This document shows positions 35,901-43,466 of a DNA stretch of 64,000 bases, one piece after another. A program made the position numbers and the translations under genes. The notes beneath the pieces are model-generated. The model saw only the letters and a program-made list of their open reading frames with translations. It did no database searches and had not been told where the DNA came from. The stretch's first letter is position 1. Every line of letters begins with the position of its first letter. Source of the DNA: a virus; the IMG/VR virus record IMGVR_UViG_3300013099_000021, positions 1 to 64,000 of that record. One strand, given 5' to 3'.

Positions 35901-37369
35901 GGTTCCGTTGGTGGTCCTGTTGGTGCTTCTTCCCCTGGCTTTGGTTTTGGTACTGCCTTATCGATACCCTTGATAACTGCTCCACCGGCTGTAAAGTATG
36001 CTCCACCGGCTGCTCCTGCCCAGAACGCATCCCAGGCTCCATCCATAGGCTCTGCATCCGGTCTTACGCCAGTGTATTTGTCTGTAAGGTTTTCGCCAAC
36101 TGCGTTCACAAGTTCCTCGACTCCTTCCTGTACTGGGGCGGTCCATAAACCAACCTTCATATACATGGACTTTATCCATCCCCTAAGACCGGTCTTAACC
36201 AGTTCTTGTGTGGCTTCCTTCCCAATCTTCTTGATAGACCCTTTGATGAGGTAACCCAGTCCGGCTGTGCCCATTTCTGTACCAGCCTCAATAGTTCCGG
36301 TAATGGCTCCATTTAGTAAGGCCATTCCTTCTGGTGTTCCTTCTTCTATCAGACGCTCATACTTTTCGCCACCGGTCATCAATCCAATGGTAGCTAATCC
36401 GGCAGGTCCTCCAAAGGCAGCCATCATACTCATGGGTAAGCTCTCGGCTCCTTGCAGCATTGCTGCTCCAACAGCTTCCATTTTATCTCCGGCCTTCCAC
36501 AGCTCAGTAATTGTTTTATCGTACCGTTCGCTACGCTCCAATAACTTCTTCTCCCTTTCTTCCCAGTTCTTGTAATAATCTGTTTTGGTGTCGATAAGCT
36601 CCTTGACATCATTGGACGCTTTTAAAGCCTGTACTGGGGAGAATTTGCCAAATCCAACCTTAGCTGCAAACTCCCCGGCCTTATCCGCTTTAGCTGGATT
36701 GACCCCTAGTTTTTTCATTTCCCAAGCTAATAACCTACCAGGTGCTTCAAGTAGTTTTTCAGCCATCTTGGATCCTTTTTTTGACCATCCGGGCAGCTTG
36801 GCCATTCCAGCCAATACACGCTCCCCGACATCTCCCATATAAGATCCGGAGTCCGGCTGCCCTTCTTCACTTGGCAGGGAGGCCAGTAAGCCTTCTGGTT
36901 CTCCATCAGGCATAAGAAGTTTGGCTACATCATTGATGTCTAAATTCTTGTCGGGAACGGGTTCTTCTTCGGCTGCAGCCTCTTCCTCTCGCTGCGCCTC
37001 TGTCTTGGGCTTCTGATTCTTGGGCCAGTCCATAGGAGGGACTGGATCCTCTGGTAGATAATCTTCAAAGGATGGGATGGGGAAAGGATCTATCTCTGAT
37101 GGTGGTGGTGGGAATTTCGATGTGAGGTATTTTTCCCTGGCTGAAGCAACCTGGGTGGGGTCAGCCCCTCCCTCCATTTCAATAGGAACCAGGTAATCAT
37201 CAAAATACTTATTCAGCCTTTCAGCTTTTTCCTCGTCAGAAGATTGGATGTAAGAGGGGTCATTGAGCATCCTATTCTCGTAGAACTGCGCTTTCTCACG
37301 TTCCGACAAACCCCTTCTTTTTGCAGTAGGGTTGTATTGAGGTTCCTGTAAGGTTTCTTTCTTTCCCAT
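23936..37369 (-). CDS. Giant polyvalent protein: DNA methylase + helicase + metalloprotease + LPD38-like domain
   Basis: 4477 residues. N-terminal Pro-rich region and a Gly/Ala-rich hydrophobic zone at about 300-480 that may insert in membrane. About 1700-1990: adenine-type methylase with QYSTPVPLAF, DPSAGNGALL (about 1770) and NPPF (about 1835). About 2130-2950: superfamily-2 helicase (strawberry-notch/DarB type) with GTGKGR (about 2200), DESH (about 2334) and QLFGRIYRADQ (about 2731). HEIGH zinc-protease site near 3395. About 3960-4170: LPD38-like region. Such polyvalent proteins are packaged in the virion and injected to protect incoming DNA. It lies after the internal virion proteins, in keeping with that. 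Confidence 0.85.
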   Translation of the reverse strand: MGKKETLQEPQYNPTAKRRGLSEREKAQFYENRMLNDPSYIQSSDEEKAERLNKYFDDYLVPIEMEGGADPTQVASAREKYLTSKFPPPPSEIDPFPIPSFEDYLPEDPVPPMDWPKNQKPKTEAQREEEAAAEEEPVPDKNLDINDVAKLLMPDGEPEGLLASLPSEEGQPDSGSYMGDVGERVLAGMAKLPGWSKKGSKMAEKLLEAPGRLLAWEMKKLGVNPAKADKAGEFAAKVGFGKFSPVQALKASNDVKELIDTKTDYYKNWEEREKKLLERSERYDKTITELWKAGDKMEAVGAAMLQGAESLPMSMMAAFGGPAGLATIGLMTGGEKYERLIEEGTPEGMALLNGAITGTIEAGTEMGTAGLGYLIKGSIKKIGKEATQELVKTGLRGWIKSMYMKVGLWTAPVQEGVEELVNAVGENLTDKYTGVRPDAEPMDGAWDAFWAGAAGGAYFTAGGAVIKGIDKAVPKPKPGEEAPTGPPTEPPTPTEPPKPPKRTAAGLKLDPEYVEKVKSERKFFDDKRIKEEQEKYNIPDTPGITIEDATDETLDAIDRGEPVMNDRLKMAADNLYGEYKKLAALKSDPKRKQTTEQIDEMMSVLEFEITQLNNRINEQAEKGEFVTEEVELTDKIKVSTITEGVEGKPDEGVPPKPEVVEKRPERFVETPFMDQYQLQERTEVADRVVKAIDKMEKEGLTGSVKNAEDHLTVDNSIGLFGAGRHKINTPEDYAILRAEAEAIKEESLTAIEERKAMPPVKEGMIRYGGQDYASIEELAEALSIHPIERLPQPDLDLNVYKAMELARKIRDDKKPPEEPPGTAGAVVVEKVVEEEPTGEPIQGLGDPALILSGKLGDVNKRFVVLEDAVAAEVEEITKDKADLEERLKKEFKGRLSLDQKKDRKKLEDQIAKIEKDEQAAVDQWQDEVNEFAQKIQPTIEKKIRELAPTITDEEFDKAMWYVWQDISTVQKGEMDKGISIEDHITNVLAGEVFEEPTPPTEEPVEPPAPPPVEDPKARERKHDTLVIRVAQWNKTPATHTQIKGDLMQQISRAVADLGYIVGMVDGQMVVKDENGKKIKQTEMRTPKEEIDAHLALNEYEDQGFIDFVNKVITYPGFLMDYDVDLKASQIASGIKNIEEGKKTVAANKLLDALENSLAVGAIEIKKTKRHPATSVSVEEIDNLIADAKLDEFTNQFGELSPENVDEAIKMGLMTEEEKSRYLKNIEDEIKQTEEAAVTEPGEERLDTGEAKVTKPGENKRERERVINEIDAQITDKRNQIQTIQKQKQKKYSELTGRKGLFGDTKVETGAPGMFDETFDPSDENIKKALQPFDAQIEAINREINNLEQSKSTAGNEAAGQTTIPTQSEYSDLVGKVFFIPELNKEVKVVRVEDWTDPRDQRVKDLGGLFGEAPAEFEKLTVAIIEDPVSIKGESKKAVIVDKFRDLIAKGKATEVEPFDNKEYRTELTKIIDIYKSIGDMAKAEQLEKKMYREPRTYDGSELAWEQDLASKRRVAEFEKRQDDIQTGKIIFAPIPVEEDYTLENVMDLLESNVKRGDPLTPYVLKNARKEDLNRLVKLTNEHHKILAQLGFTGKGIQEIKYLADQFYPSSPIMAMYGIGSHARALDKGHQDSSQKKVDDSIAFFTRSLGETEAKHKLIRQRAFTWEVKNRIWKGEPIADFRELIKIAAKWGVTNKTAIRERAELAMVEVARSIAMDNTINEADQFSRIQGLYSTFPTLSYRTSAIKEKQQYSTPVPLAFLMGEYTNAKSVDNVMDPSAGNGALLISADRRGVRANEIDEGRYQNLIEQGYRVFNKDSTHGIQDQLDVQTVDAVHINPPFGGTTEDFEGYWLHGEYVPVAHALKSLSNTGKAAIITGGHIKWKANGQMVGSGKPGDKNDLQFFNWLYKNYYVEDVIQLPGDLYKTMGASYPVKVILVNGRKTEKKGAAPLQSEAFNPVENWTDVRERITVLKTKANENNSLQRKVDAMRGTDSLVGGRATDQNPATERSGVDPTVSEETDLPAEQGAADNERVTNPFTSRPDPGAGRTRASGTDNVKSTIHKSDGGTDQTGRRGEVGRFGEIRPTRSALDLPTNNIGKPDQRTKRELGISDISADDVTSHRPLSDLGSGNFIVPASIASEMQDALMQLSDEIGDIDEYVREKLNYNSLDEMKGTGMFAEQVDGIGQAIYNIEGKNAMIIGHQTGTGKGRIAAGVIRYAIENGKLPIFITKGADLFTDIYRDMVNIGSPNYKPFIMNKQFASSGQKARVFDKDGNVKWEVDPQENNRIIGTEKRPGTHKLPEGTQMIMTTYSQFTTEGRDSEKRSFLNKLIRDNDVVFVMDESHEASGMSNTGDFFKDWLLGTQGGLFLSATYAKRPDNMPLYSMKTVLQEANMTMEEMIDGILAGGPALQEIITHQLAESGQFAKIGFKMDAEMNYVVIGDTDPSQRTYNPELGKRMVEDFDNITGVLQEIVDFQRDFINPVLEGMNEDIKREGKQVGMRKGTSQAGVNNAPYFSRVWNIIDQLLLSIKVKEAVPLIVEDLKAGRKPVIALKSTMEAMFQKMVENLELKKGETIPLDFSHVLKRGMETVMKYTETDAQGNDVKADLNPEDLTATGRSRYYSMMEKIQRMTTGIPISPIDILRKGITDAGFEAVEITGRHTMFKLNEDGSRGEFVTNDRGDKIKAVARFNNNPGVAAIVNRAGSTGISMHSSPDFLDVSQRTMWTLQNDLDINVVVQLFGRIYRADQLNKPIYNMVTSTLPAESRMFMMNAKKLKSLDANTSGNQKHSKSLADVDDFLNKYGDDVVFEYLKENPDINRRIGDPLNIGGKDPNKQNAAHRVTGKIQILPSRMQEEFYREVAERYRNDIEYRNSTGTNDLMVTNEELDAVFKKSTVEIEGNGGYSYFGDDTVLNEAEVNVTRKPFTKAQLEEQLEKVPDNHVEDLRAAMEKGIESQLDTQIRNVQRSSEEARALWRQKIEDKDGLSPEDKVREYELKKNEIDERESDRINNLRVVSQLNKAKFNKYFDFFEPGKGLEVPFTDDEQLGLVRMNKGVFVSFDVNMNKANPWVPSNVMLKFATTDSRKMFRIPVSKYNHLDAIIGNSYHISNAQSNEIMEDWDNIKKSRTRETRYLVTGNILQGMNKYKKGRLVKFSMEDGSIVKGILMPENWINETSNTARMPIHKAANIIKALAPKTFVEDVSRDIIIKKMDYDSPQMYELKVPASTQRGSKYYSNEVIKSIVRNGMFEQINDRMVARFPEESLQPLLTVLNERFKTMLEVDHKQVQKGNDQTDAASTMDEYGAGESTGPIDRGGLSNPHNDTKGMIYTPHKDRVVPSPKPPKPGFSPKKLWEIQDDISKALGKKIQYTRRPSARRAVGSYDPTIGKLGIKHFGDEDVAAHEIGHYLDDKYGLLGPKAYPIYNELKAELSKLWEYGSKPPRGHKNPERYRMAEGMAEFIRAWVVNPSEAESRFPTTYEWFRSQMQPHTKVWEGLEQFSEDVRTLYGSSALDQTLTNARLDPKVGRKGIAWNRENKEGQFQTTIFDKMGRRIWYFIDPLVEAFKYAAKQQGITDIDDPNQLSPLQNFEIVVRNHLGLDVKLQNLMDKGVMDFDQSRVLDPKTGQAMTFDWMYEAIPGTSNAQWEKNTDITMAVGISERAVELPKKYQARLLRHDLETTTDRLPPLKILAKHPHIIEMWAGKINDIITRMDEGVLDPDDVWISNEPTYNKKGEIVAPGRYDFTDVVSTGVAQSGQRDYDVAVAAVKEFEAMKITDPELYDGIKEFWRRYREISKQWSEYAYQAGLISKETKDQIQNENLDYVAMNRLQAIEPKDMVEGKDLEFEEQQRPTGTGLQPREVVFPFKGSDRPIDNPVSSMIKSWMNLVDVGDMNYSVQTFADMFKRGAVGRNMHEGDVVKHGEIAWVQDYKEPSGYNISFYEKGKKKYLVFGDKYLYETWKDLLPVSDSLGMKIASFFPQLLRRAITKSIRFVNRNMIRDLGQFLVVGTAKRYARPWYILPNKKADDAFERYGGGQFGFVPRKKIIGSQRKESKLPHHQYMMKAKKKGNPNTKYNMVGKGFQFVNRQFNMSERPTRRIQYMASYNEGIKKYGLTHQEAAVRAAYQARDLMDFAAAGTVAKEINKVLIFTSAAVRGMEKIARTARKNPARFAVHLAAFSMLPSILNSLYMSLGYITDDEREEYLSHPNYLRDGFYRFPNPFGRGWIIIPKPFELGRIGSVAQRGMDMALYNDKDAFSDGWWFSFISSMNPYSISGITSGFSGGIGVVANYDMFRQKHIIPPSEKDLAIASRETHNASKFSRLLMEGSDAITWNQEDNPFIDPRMLDYFLFSQFSTYAEYPIGAFEYLPILDDPNRSVALQWDDLGIYKDPQIYGSKHVQHLMTLYNKFPHLKAEGHYVAFRIALDGYFSEGVQSDYDLKAEQGAILLKTAHEIRKALDAPVEETGKPRDFFKEASGNKDIKDAKKSSN

Positions 37370-37379
37370 GGATTAGAAA

Positions 37380-39011
37380 TTAGGGAGTTTGGTTAAGTTG
37401 ATTATACATCTCGGCCATGCTGCTTTTCAGCTCATTGATCTCATATTCCTCAGCACCCATCTTAGTCAGGAAGGCATTATTGATACTCGACCATGGGGTG
37501 ATAACTGTCTTTCCATGCTTGGAAACATAATCGCTCCATGAAATTGATCCCATCGCTTTCTCTTCCTGTGCTGCACCATATACAGATCGGGTGAGTAGGT
37601 ATGGCTCGTATGACATAGCAATGCCTTGCTTCATTAATTCACGCTGCACCTCCATGGGAATAGGCTTTCCTGGCTTAACGGTGTACTTCTTAACTTTCTT
37701 ATTGCCTTGTGCGTCAGTAACCTCTAATTCAACAGGCACATCTCCATCCCCATTATAGGTGGGCATATAAGAAACTGAAGCTGCCTTGTGGGATCCAACC
37801 TTCGTTCTGTCTGGCTCGGAACCGGTGCTGGTGTCTATCGCATCAGCCGGTGTCATAGCGTCAAACACCTCATCCACGCCAGTAAGAGGCATATTGTATG
37901 ATTCAAACTCCATTTCTTCTGAACTGGAAGTTTCGGGTGTATCTTCCTTCTTCTTGCCCCTCCAATTCGTTGTATATGTTGCAGGGGTGGTGCTTGATGA
38001 TTTCATTATTATCGGCTCCATCATGGCCTGGGTATCGATCACTCCGTCTACCCTGGGGATCCCGGCTCCTAATCCGGAAGGTGTATCTTCATCAGCCTTG
38101 GGTAGCCTGGATGTTTTCTCCGATGTGGTGGTTCCATGTAGACCGGAAAACTTGTTAGCATACCATTCCTTCGCATCCATTACAACGCCATCAGCATTTT
38201 TCTTATCGGTAGCTACCTCATAAGAAGCGTCTATGGCATTTTTCATGTTAGGCTCGGCCATCTCGTATCCTATCTGGTAGGCTTTGTGTACAATTTTTGG
38301 ATCAGCACCGGTTACCTGAGTGGTGGTCATGGTATTTGTGAGAGGATCAATCTTTATATCGCTTCCCATAACCTGTTCTCCCTCAATCATAGATCCAACC
38401 TTTTTGGCATAACCGATAATATCCTGAGGCTCGGGCCTAAACACTACCAAGGATCCTCCGTTTTCTGCAAATGGTTGAGCAAATTCATCAACACTTTTAG
38501 CTTGATTCATGGCTTCAACATTAGCGTCAGTCAGTTCCCAATCAATCTTCTCTCTGTTGGTTGGATTTCGTATTACCGAAAGATCCTTCTCATAGACATC
38601 TGAATAATGTTTATAGATAGGTACGTCGGAAGCTACCTTATTCTCCAATCGCCCCATGGCCATTTTAAGATCCTCCCCTCCTTTTGTCTTGGCTAATCCG
38701 GACCAATCACCCGCCTCCTGGTCCTGCTTAAACATACTGCTCAGTTGAACAACATCCTTATTCAGACTCCTTGATATATTAGCGTTAACACCCTCAACGG
38801 TAGGCATCCTATCCATATAGTCCATATACTCCTTCTGGTCCATCTGCCTATCCGTAACCTTTTTTATTCGCTTTGTTTCAAGGTTATATCTGATCGTCTG
38901 AATAGGATCGTAAGAACTCTTACCAAGATCGGGTACGCCTATACCTAAAGGATCAGCACCCGCTGGTACACTGAAATTCACATCGCTATAACTCGTTCCC
39001 TTTGTTGCCAT
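37380..39011 (-). CDS. Putative internal virion protein
   Basis: 543 residues, no signal peptide or membrane segment, Ser/Thr-rich with long low-complexity linkers (TSSSEEMEFES). It lies between the tail-hub-like and polyvalent genes, where podoviruses encode ejected core proteins. Family not recognised. Confidence 0.6.
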   Translation of the reverse strand: MATKGTSYSDVNFSVPAGADPLGIGVPDLGKSSYDPIQTIRYNLETKRIKKVTDRQMDQKEYMDYMDRMPTVEGVNANISRSLNKDVVQLSSMFKQDQEAGDWSGLAKTKGGEDLKMAMGRLENKVASDVPIYKHYSDVYEKDLSVIRNPTNREKIDWELTDANVEAMNQAKSVDEFAQPFAENGGSLVVFRPEPQDIIGYAKKVGSMIEGEQVMGSDIKIDPLTNTMTTTQVTGADPKIVHKAYQIGYEMAEPNMKNAIDASYEVATDKKNADGVVMDAKEWYANKFSGLHGTTTSEKTSRLPKADEDTPSGLGAGIPRVDGVIDTQAMMEPIIMKSSSTTPATYTTNWRGKKKEDTPETSSSEEMEFESYNMPLTGVDEVFDAMTPADAIDTSTGSEPDRTKVGSHKAASVSYMPTYNGDGDVPVELEVTDAQGNKKVKKYTVKPGKPIPMEVQRELMKQGIAMSYEPYLLTRSVYGAAQEEKAMGSISWSDYVSKHGKTVITPWSSINNAFLTKMGAEEYEINELKSSMAEMYNQLNQTP

Positions 39012-39022
39012 TGTTGTAGAAT

Positions 39023-39700
39023 TTAAGAATATGATGCTTCTGATCCTTTTCCTTGACCTATTAAGGACCCAAGTTCACCGCCTGCATCACCTAATGTACC
39101 GGCTATGCCGCCAAACGCTTCGGCCCAGGATCCCATTTTATTTTTAAGACCCTCCCACTGTCCCTGACGGCCCATGGTGTCAAGCTGTGCTGCTTTGTTC
39201 TGAGCGTTGAGGTATGGGTCAGCCTCATTCCACCCCCAGGCTTGGTGCTGCCAATCGCCAAGGCCCTCTAAGGCTCCCATGTATTGATCCCTCCTCCCTT
39301 CCTTGAATTGAGCGTTATCAACACCCAGATTGGATTGTGCATCCATGTTCTGTGCATAGAGATTCGCAACACCGCCAAAAGCCTCTGCACCAGTACCCAT
39401 CTCCTTCATGGCGTTCACACCACTGGCTGTTGCTTTATTGATTTGGTTCGTCATAGTAGTCATCCCGGGCATATTCTCAAATTGACCTCCCCGGGCCATC
39501 TCCGTCATCATCTGAATAGCCTGTGGGGTTTGCATCTCCGGACGTTGATATGCTGCGGATAAGGTTTGAGCTTCATCCATCATGCCCTGCCCAAGCTGCA
39601 TTTGCTTCTTCCCCATCCTTGAACCCAAGGCTCCCTGTAAGATGCCGGATGTCAGGTCTATCCCTTTACTTATTATAGTTCCCCAAGGTGTTGCTCCCAT
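39023..39700 (-). CDS. Putative internal virion / ejection protein
   Basis: 225 residues, Gly/Ala/Met/Gln-rich. N-terminus GATPWGTIISKGIDLTSGIL and repeated Ala/Gly helices resemble small ejected core proteins of short-tailed phages, which line the DNA channel. Assignment from composition and position. Confidence 0.5.
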   Translation of the reverse strand: MGATPWGTIISKGIDLTSGILQGALGSRMGKKQMQLGQGMMDEAQTLSAAYQRPEMQTPQAIQMMTEMARGGQFENMPGMTTMTNQINKATASGVNAMKEMGTGAEAFGGVANLYAQNMDAQSNLGVDNAQFKEGRRDQYMGALEGLGDWQHQAWGWNEADPYLNAQNKAAQLDTMGRQGQWEGLKNKMGSWAEAFGGIAGTLGDAGGELGSLIGQGKGSEASYS

Positions 39701-39716
39701 GATATTATTTTTTAAA

Positions 39717-42700
39717 TTATTTGCTTCGTTCGCTTGGTGTTGATATTACTGCAAGGTTAGAGATGGTAACCTTATCAGTGATCCCTACTGCGTTCTGGAC
39801 CTTCATATCAACTCTGATATATAGTCCTCTCATCTCACGGCCATTCATTTCCTTCTCTGCCTGCGTCCCCGGACCAGGGGTATTTATATCTCTCAGGATC
39901 TCGCAATAAAATACGCCTTCCTTTTCCTCAATATTCACATCATAGATGTTGGTTTCCATCTCACCGGAAACGGCTGTTGCCTTCTCGGGTATAGTAATAC
40001 TATTAAATTGTGGGCGGCCACCTGTCATGTAGGCATGAATAGCCTTGTAGATTTGAACCTTGGCGGGATCAGAAACTCCATAGAATACCAACTTAGGTGT
40101 TCTTGGGACTCCTGTAATTCTGTTATAATCTGTCCCGACCCACCATTCATAAATTCTGTCGGAGTTTGTTTGAAATAATCTCTTACCAAACCAGTACATA
40201 ACCCCTCTCTGAAATGATACGTCAATTTGACTCTTCCACCTCTGCTCTGTTTCACTGAACGTAATTATCTCCGGTGTATCGGAACCCGTCCCAAAGAGAC
40301 AGAATAATTCATCCGTGGCCATGGAGAATCCAAACTGAACCCACACGTTATGTTGAAAAGGATATGCGGCCAAGGTGTTAGCTTTATCAATGAAATACCT
40401 CCGCATTTTCTTGGAACTTACATCCTCTGGACCATTGGCCGCATCCCTTACAATGATTGCTTCCGACTCATCCCAAAAGTATAAATGCCTATTGTGAGTT
40501 ATCACACTATCAGGATGCCTTGTTCCCCAGTTCTCCATTGCGGGACGAACTGAACCAAATACTTTATCTGTAAACAGGTATTGAGCCTCACCAGCAGCGG
40601 TAAAGGACTCCTGACGGCTGATGTAGATGCTCACGACCTTCGTGTACTGTACGACCTTTAAAACGAACCCTACAAGGCGTAGGCCCTCGATTGGACCATG
40701 CTCATCTTTCAGGTCCTTATAATCATCAAACTCAAACTCTGCAAGACGATTCAACTGGGATCCGATACTGACCTTCCCACCATGCCTTAATCGCTTCGTT
40801 AAAACATTCTGTTGCTGACTATCGATATTTGGTATTGGATTACCTTGTGAGGTGAGTTTATTTGTCAGATAGAAATCAGACGCATACTCGCTCTCACAGT
40901 ATATTGGAAAATCGGCATTATCAAATACGTTCCTGAAATTCCTCCAATACTTCCAGTTATCGTGAGATGTGTTGTTGATCGATGCAGGCGTTAGCGGATA
41001 ACCACTTGAATTTAGAACTTGATTTACATCCCCCCTGTGATACTTATTACCATACACATCTACGCCAATAGCGAAGGTCATTCCTGTAGTGAAATACAGG
41101 TTTGACTCAGTTACGAATGGACGATAGATCTCTACCCAAAGATTATCAGGCCATATATTTGGTGAGGATCCCGATGCCGGGGTGAATGTTATATCATTAT
41201 TCATTGGGAAATACAACCACTGATCAGTTGTCTCAACAGCGCTTGTTCCATCACCAATATCATTCTCGTTTTCAATATCATCGAAAATAGCTACGATCTC
41301 CACATCGTAGATTGCATCATTGATCTCTGTAAGCACCCCAGAAGTGTTAACCTTCCCCATAATCCTGATCCGGTCACCTTTCTCCCACACATACTCTTCA
41401 ACGGACCAGTTTAATAGACTATCCCGGGTAAGCTCTTGTGGTTTCTTTACACGGATCCTAAAATAGTCAGATGAGGTTGCGGGGGAGCCGGCAATTTCAT
41501 GGTTATCTCCTTCTTTACCATACGCAAAGTTGTATCCCAGTAATTGTAGGTGCCATGAGGTTGACTTATTTCCTGCATAAACAATCTCGTAGCTTGCGGC
41601 TTGTGGAGGGGGCAGATGGCTTAGTTTGAATGTTATCTCCGGTCTACGCCCTACATTACTATCTGTGCTTTCTGTTGGGAATGGAATATATTTCGTCATT
41701 TCCGTTACACCGTTGAGAGGCGTAATCCTCCCCACAATGTCCCTGTAGATTACCGCCCAAGCATGAGTCGCCCCGGTCTTTAGTTGAGGGTACTTATCAA
41801 TTTTATTTATCAGGGCCTCGTAATAAAACTCATAGCTCCATGTTTCGTATGGCAATGGAGCGTGTGGACCTTCAAAGAACCATGCACATAAAATATAACC
41901 TGACGGGGGAGATGCAAAACAGGTATCTACTGCGCCAGGGTAACTTGTGTTTATTGCGTTCTGGATCCCTGTTTTTACTGTTGAGGGATAAGCGTCTGTC
42001 CCGTTGTAGATGTAATTGATATAATGCCAAGTGTCTATGGCAGAGAATTTCATTCTGATCTTAAACGTACAGGCACCAGGATTAGATGACGGTATAGTGA
42101 ATTGTAAAAGGTGTTCCCAATCATCAGCCGGTCCTACCCATCTCATCACTGGATGGACGTTTAGCCACACGGTCTGCAGTGTGATAGCTGATAGATCCTG
42201 CCACGCCAGCTCAATCTCCGCATCGACACCAATACGGCTATATCCCTCTGTTATGTGAGCAAACGACAGACGGTTACCCTCGATCAACTCCATGTGCTTT
42301 GCCCGGATGGGCACATAATGGAATAGATTAAATACATCGACTGACGGAATTACTTGTCCAGACTTGTCGTTGTAGAAGTACACATACATATTAATCCCCG
42401 CAGCCCTCACTCTATAATCCTTATCATTGACAACATAAATCTCATCGATGACGAACCAGGTGGAAGGATCCTCTGATGTTCTAGCCACTACCCGAATGGA
42501 TCTGACTTGCTCATTCCCGGTATTTATCTGTAAGCGGATGGTGTTGTTGTGTGAAGGATCCGTTTCAGGTTTCCCATTTATTCCTTCCTCCTGTGATGGT
42601 GCAGGGACAAGGCTTGGTGGGGCGTATGTGCTTCTGCGGTAATCCATGTACACATACTGGTATGAAAACTGCCATGTCCTCCCTTTCAGTTGGTTCACGG

Positions 42701-43466
42701 CCACCGATGGGGTAGGCATATACTGGGCCAGTGGAGAAATCAGTGGAGGTAGTGCTGCCAGTGTGAAATTATTCGGATCTATTGGATCCAGGTACACATC
42801 AACCACTGTTGCAATAGGATCATAATATGCGGGTGCGTTAGGTGGATAATCGCCTTGGTATTGGGTGTTCTGAAGAATATCATAAACATAGTCTTGATAA
42901 TAAACAATATCCCCTACATTATACCCGACACCCTGGGCATAGCCGTAGTCGTAATACACCACAACTTTATGGATCCCTGCATCCCAAGTTGTTTCCATCT
43001 TCTCCACATCGATCTGACGAATATCATTCACATTGTCCGTGAAGATCAATCGGCCATCAACGATCCGTGGGTTGTAGCACTTTTGCATATCAGCATCCCA
43101 GGCTTTGATATTCCAATCGTCTGCCAATCCCTGAAAAATGATCTTAAATGTGTTGTCCAGGATGTTGTGCTTATAGATGACAAATTGCCCTATACTAGAC
43201 ACCTCTCCATAGACCAATAGATATGCACGATCATTCTCCTCATCAAGGGCTACCCCCAAATGAAGCCATTCGCTTGTGGAGCTTCCCATGTTAGGGAGGT
43301 ACAAATCTAAAGAAGATTTAATTGAAGATATTAATCCCTCATCACCCTGTTGCTGTGTCACGCCAGAGCGTAGGTTCCTCATCTCCTCATAATCACCTTT
43401 TTCAAAGTGTCTGGGATCATCATCGGTGTTAAGACCACCTATCGGAATAATATCTTCGTTACGCAT
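39717..43466 (-). CDS. Large tail-hub / stabilization-type protein
   Basis: 1249 residues. It starts MRNEDIIPIGGLNTDDDPRH, the 'GGLN..D' start I recall for the crAss-like stabilization protein, and is beta-rich with many Tyr and Trp throughout. It follows two connector-type genes and precedes internal proteins. Probably part of the tail barrel or neck. Functional name is by analogy. Confidence 0.6.
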   Translation of the reverse strand: MRNEDIIPIGGLNTDDDPRHFEKGDYEEMRNLRSGVTQQQGDEGLISSIKSSLDLYLPNMGSSTSEWLHLGVALDEENDRAYLLVYGEVSSIGQFVIYKHNILDNTFKIIFQGLADDWNIKAWDADMQKCYNPRIVDGRLIFTDNVNDIRQIDVEKMETTWDAGIHKVVVYYDYGYAQGVGYNVGDIVYYQDYVYDILQNTQYQGDYPPNAPAYYDPIATVVDVYLDPIDPNNFTLAALPPLISPLAQYMPTPSVAVNQLKGRTWQFSYQYVYMDYRRSTYAPPSLVPAPSQEEGINGKPETDPSHNNTIRLQINTGNEQVRSIRVVARTSEDPSTWFVIDEIYVVNDKDYRVRAAGINMYVYFYNDKSGQVIPSVDVFNLFHYVPIRAKHMELIEGNRLSFAHITEGYSRIGVDAEIELAWQDLSAITLQTVWLNVHPVMRWVGPADDWEHLLQFTIPSSNPGACTFKIRMKFSAIDTWHYINYIYNGTDAYPSTVKTGIQNAINTSYPGAVDTCFASPPSGYILCAWFFEGPHAPLPYETWSYEFYYEALINKIDKYPQLKTGATHAWAVIYRDIVGRITPLNGVTEMTKYIPFPTESTDSNVGRRPEITFKLSHLPPPQAASYEIVYAGNKSTSWHLQLLGYNFAYGKEGDNHEIAGSPATSSDYFRIRVKKPQELTRDSLLNWSVEEYVWEKGDRIRIMGKVNTSGVLTEINDAIYDVEIVAIFDDIENENDIGDGTSAVETTDQWLYFPMNNDITFTPASGSSPNIWPDNLWVEIYRPFVTESNLYFTTGMTFAIGVDVYGNKYHRGDVNQVLNSSGYPLTPASINNTSHDNWKYWRNFRNVFDNADFPIYCESEYASDFYLTNKLTSQGNPIPNIDSQQQNVLTKRLRHGGKVSIGSQLNRLAEFEFDDYKDLKDEHGPIEGLRLVGFVLKVVQYTKVVSIYISRQESFTAAGEAQYLFTDKVFGSVRPAMENWGTRHPDSVITHNRHLYFWDESEAIIVRDAANGPEDVSSKKMRRYFIDKANTLAAYPFQHNVWVQFGFSMATDELFCLFGTGSDTPEIITFSETEQRWKSQIDVSFQRGVMYWFGKRLFQTNSDRIYEWWVGTDYNRITGVPRTPKLVFYGVSDPAKVQIYKAIHAYMTGGRPQFNSITIPEKATAVSGEMETNIYDVNIEEKEGVFYCEILRDINTPGPGTQAEKEMNGREMRGLYIRVDMKVQNAVGITDKVTISNLAVISTPSERSK

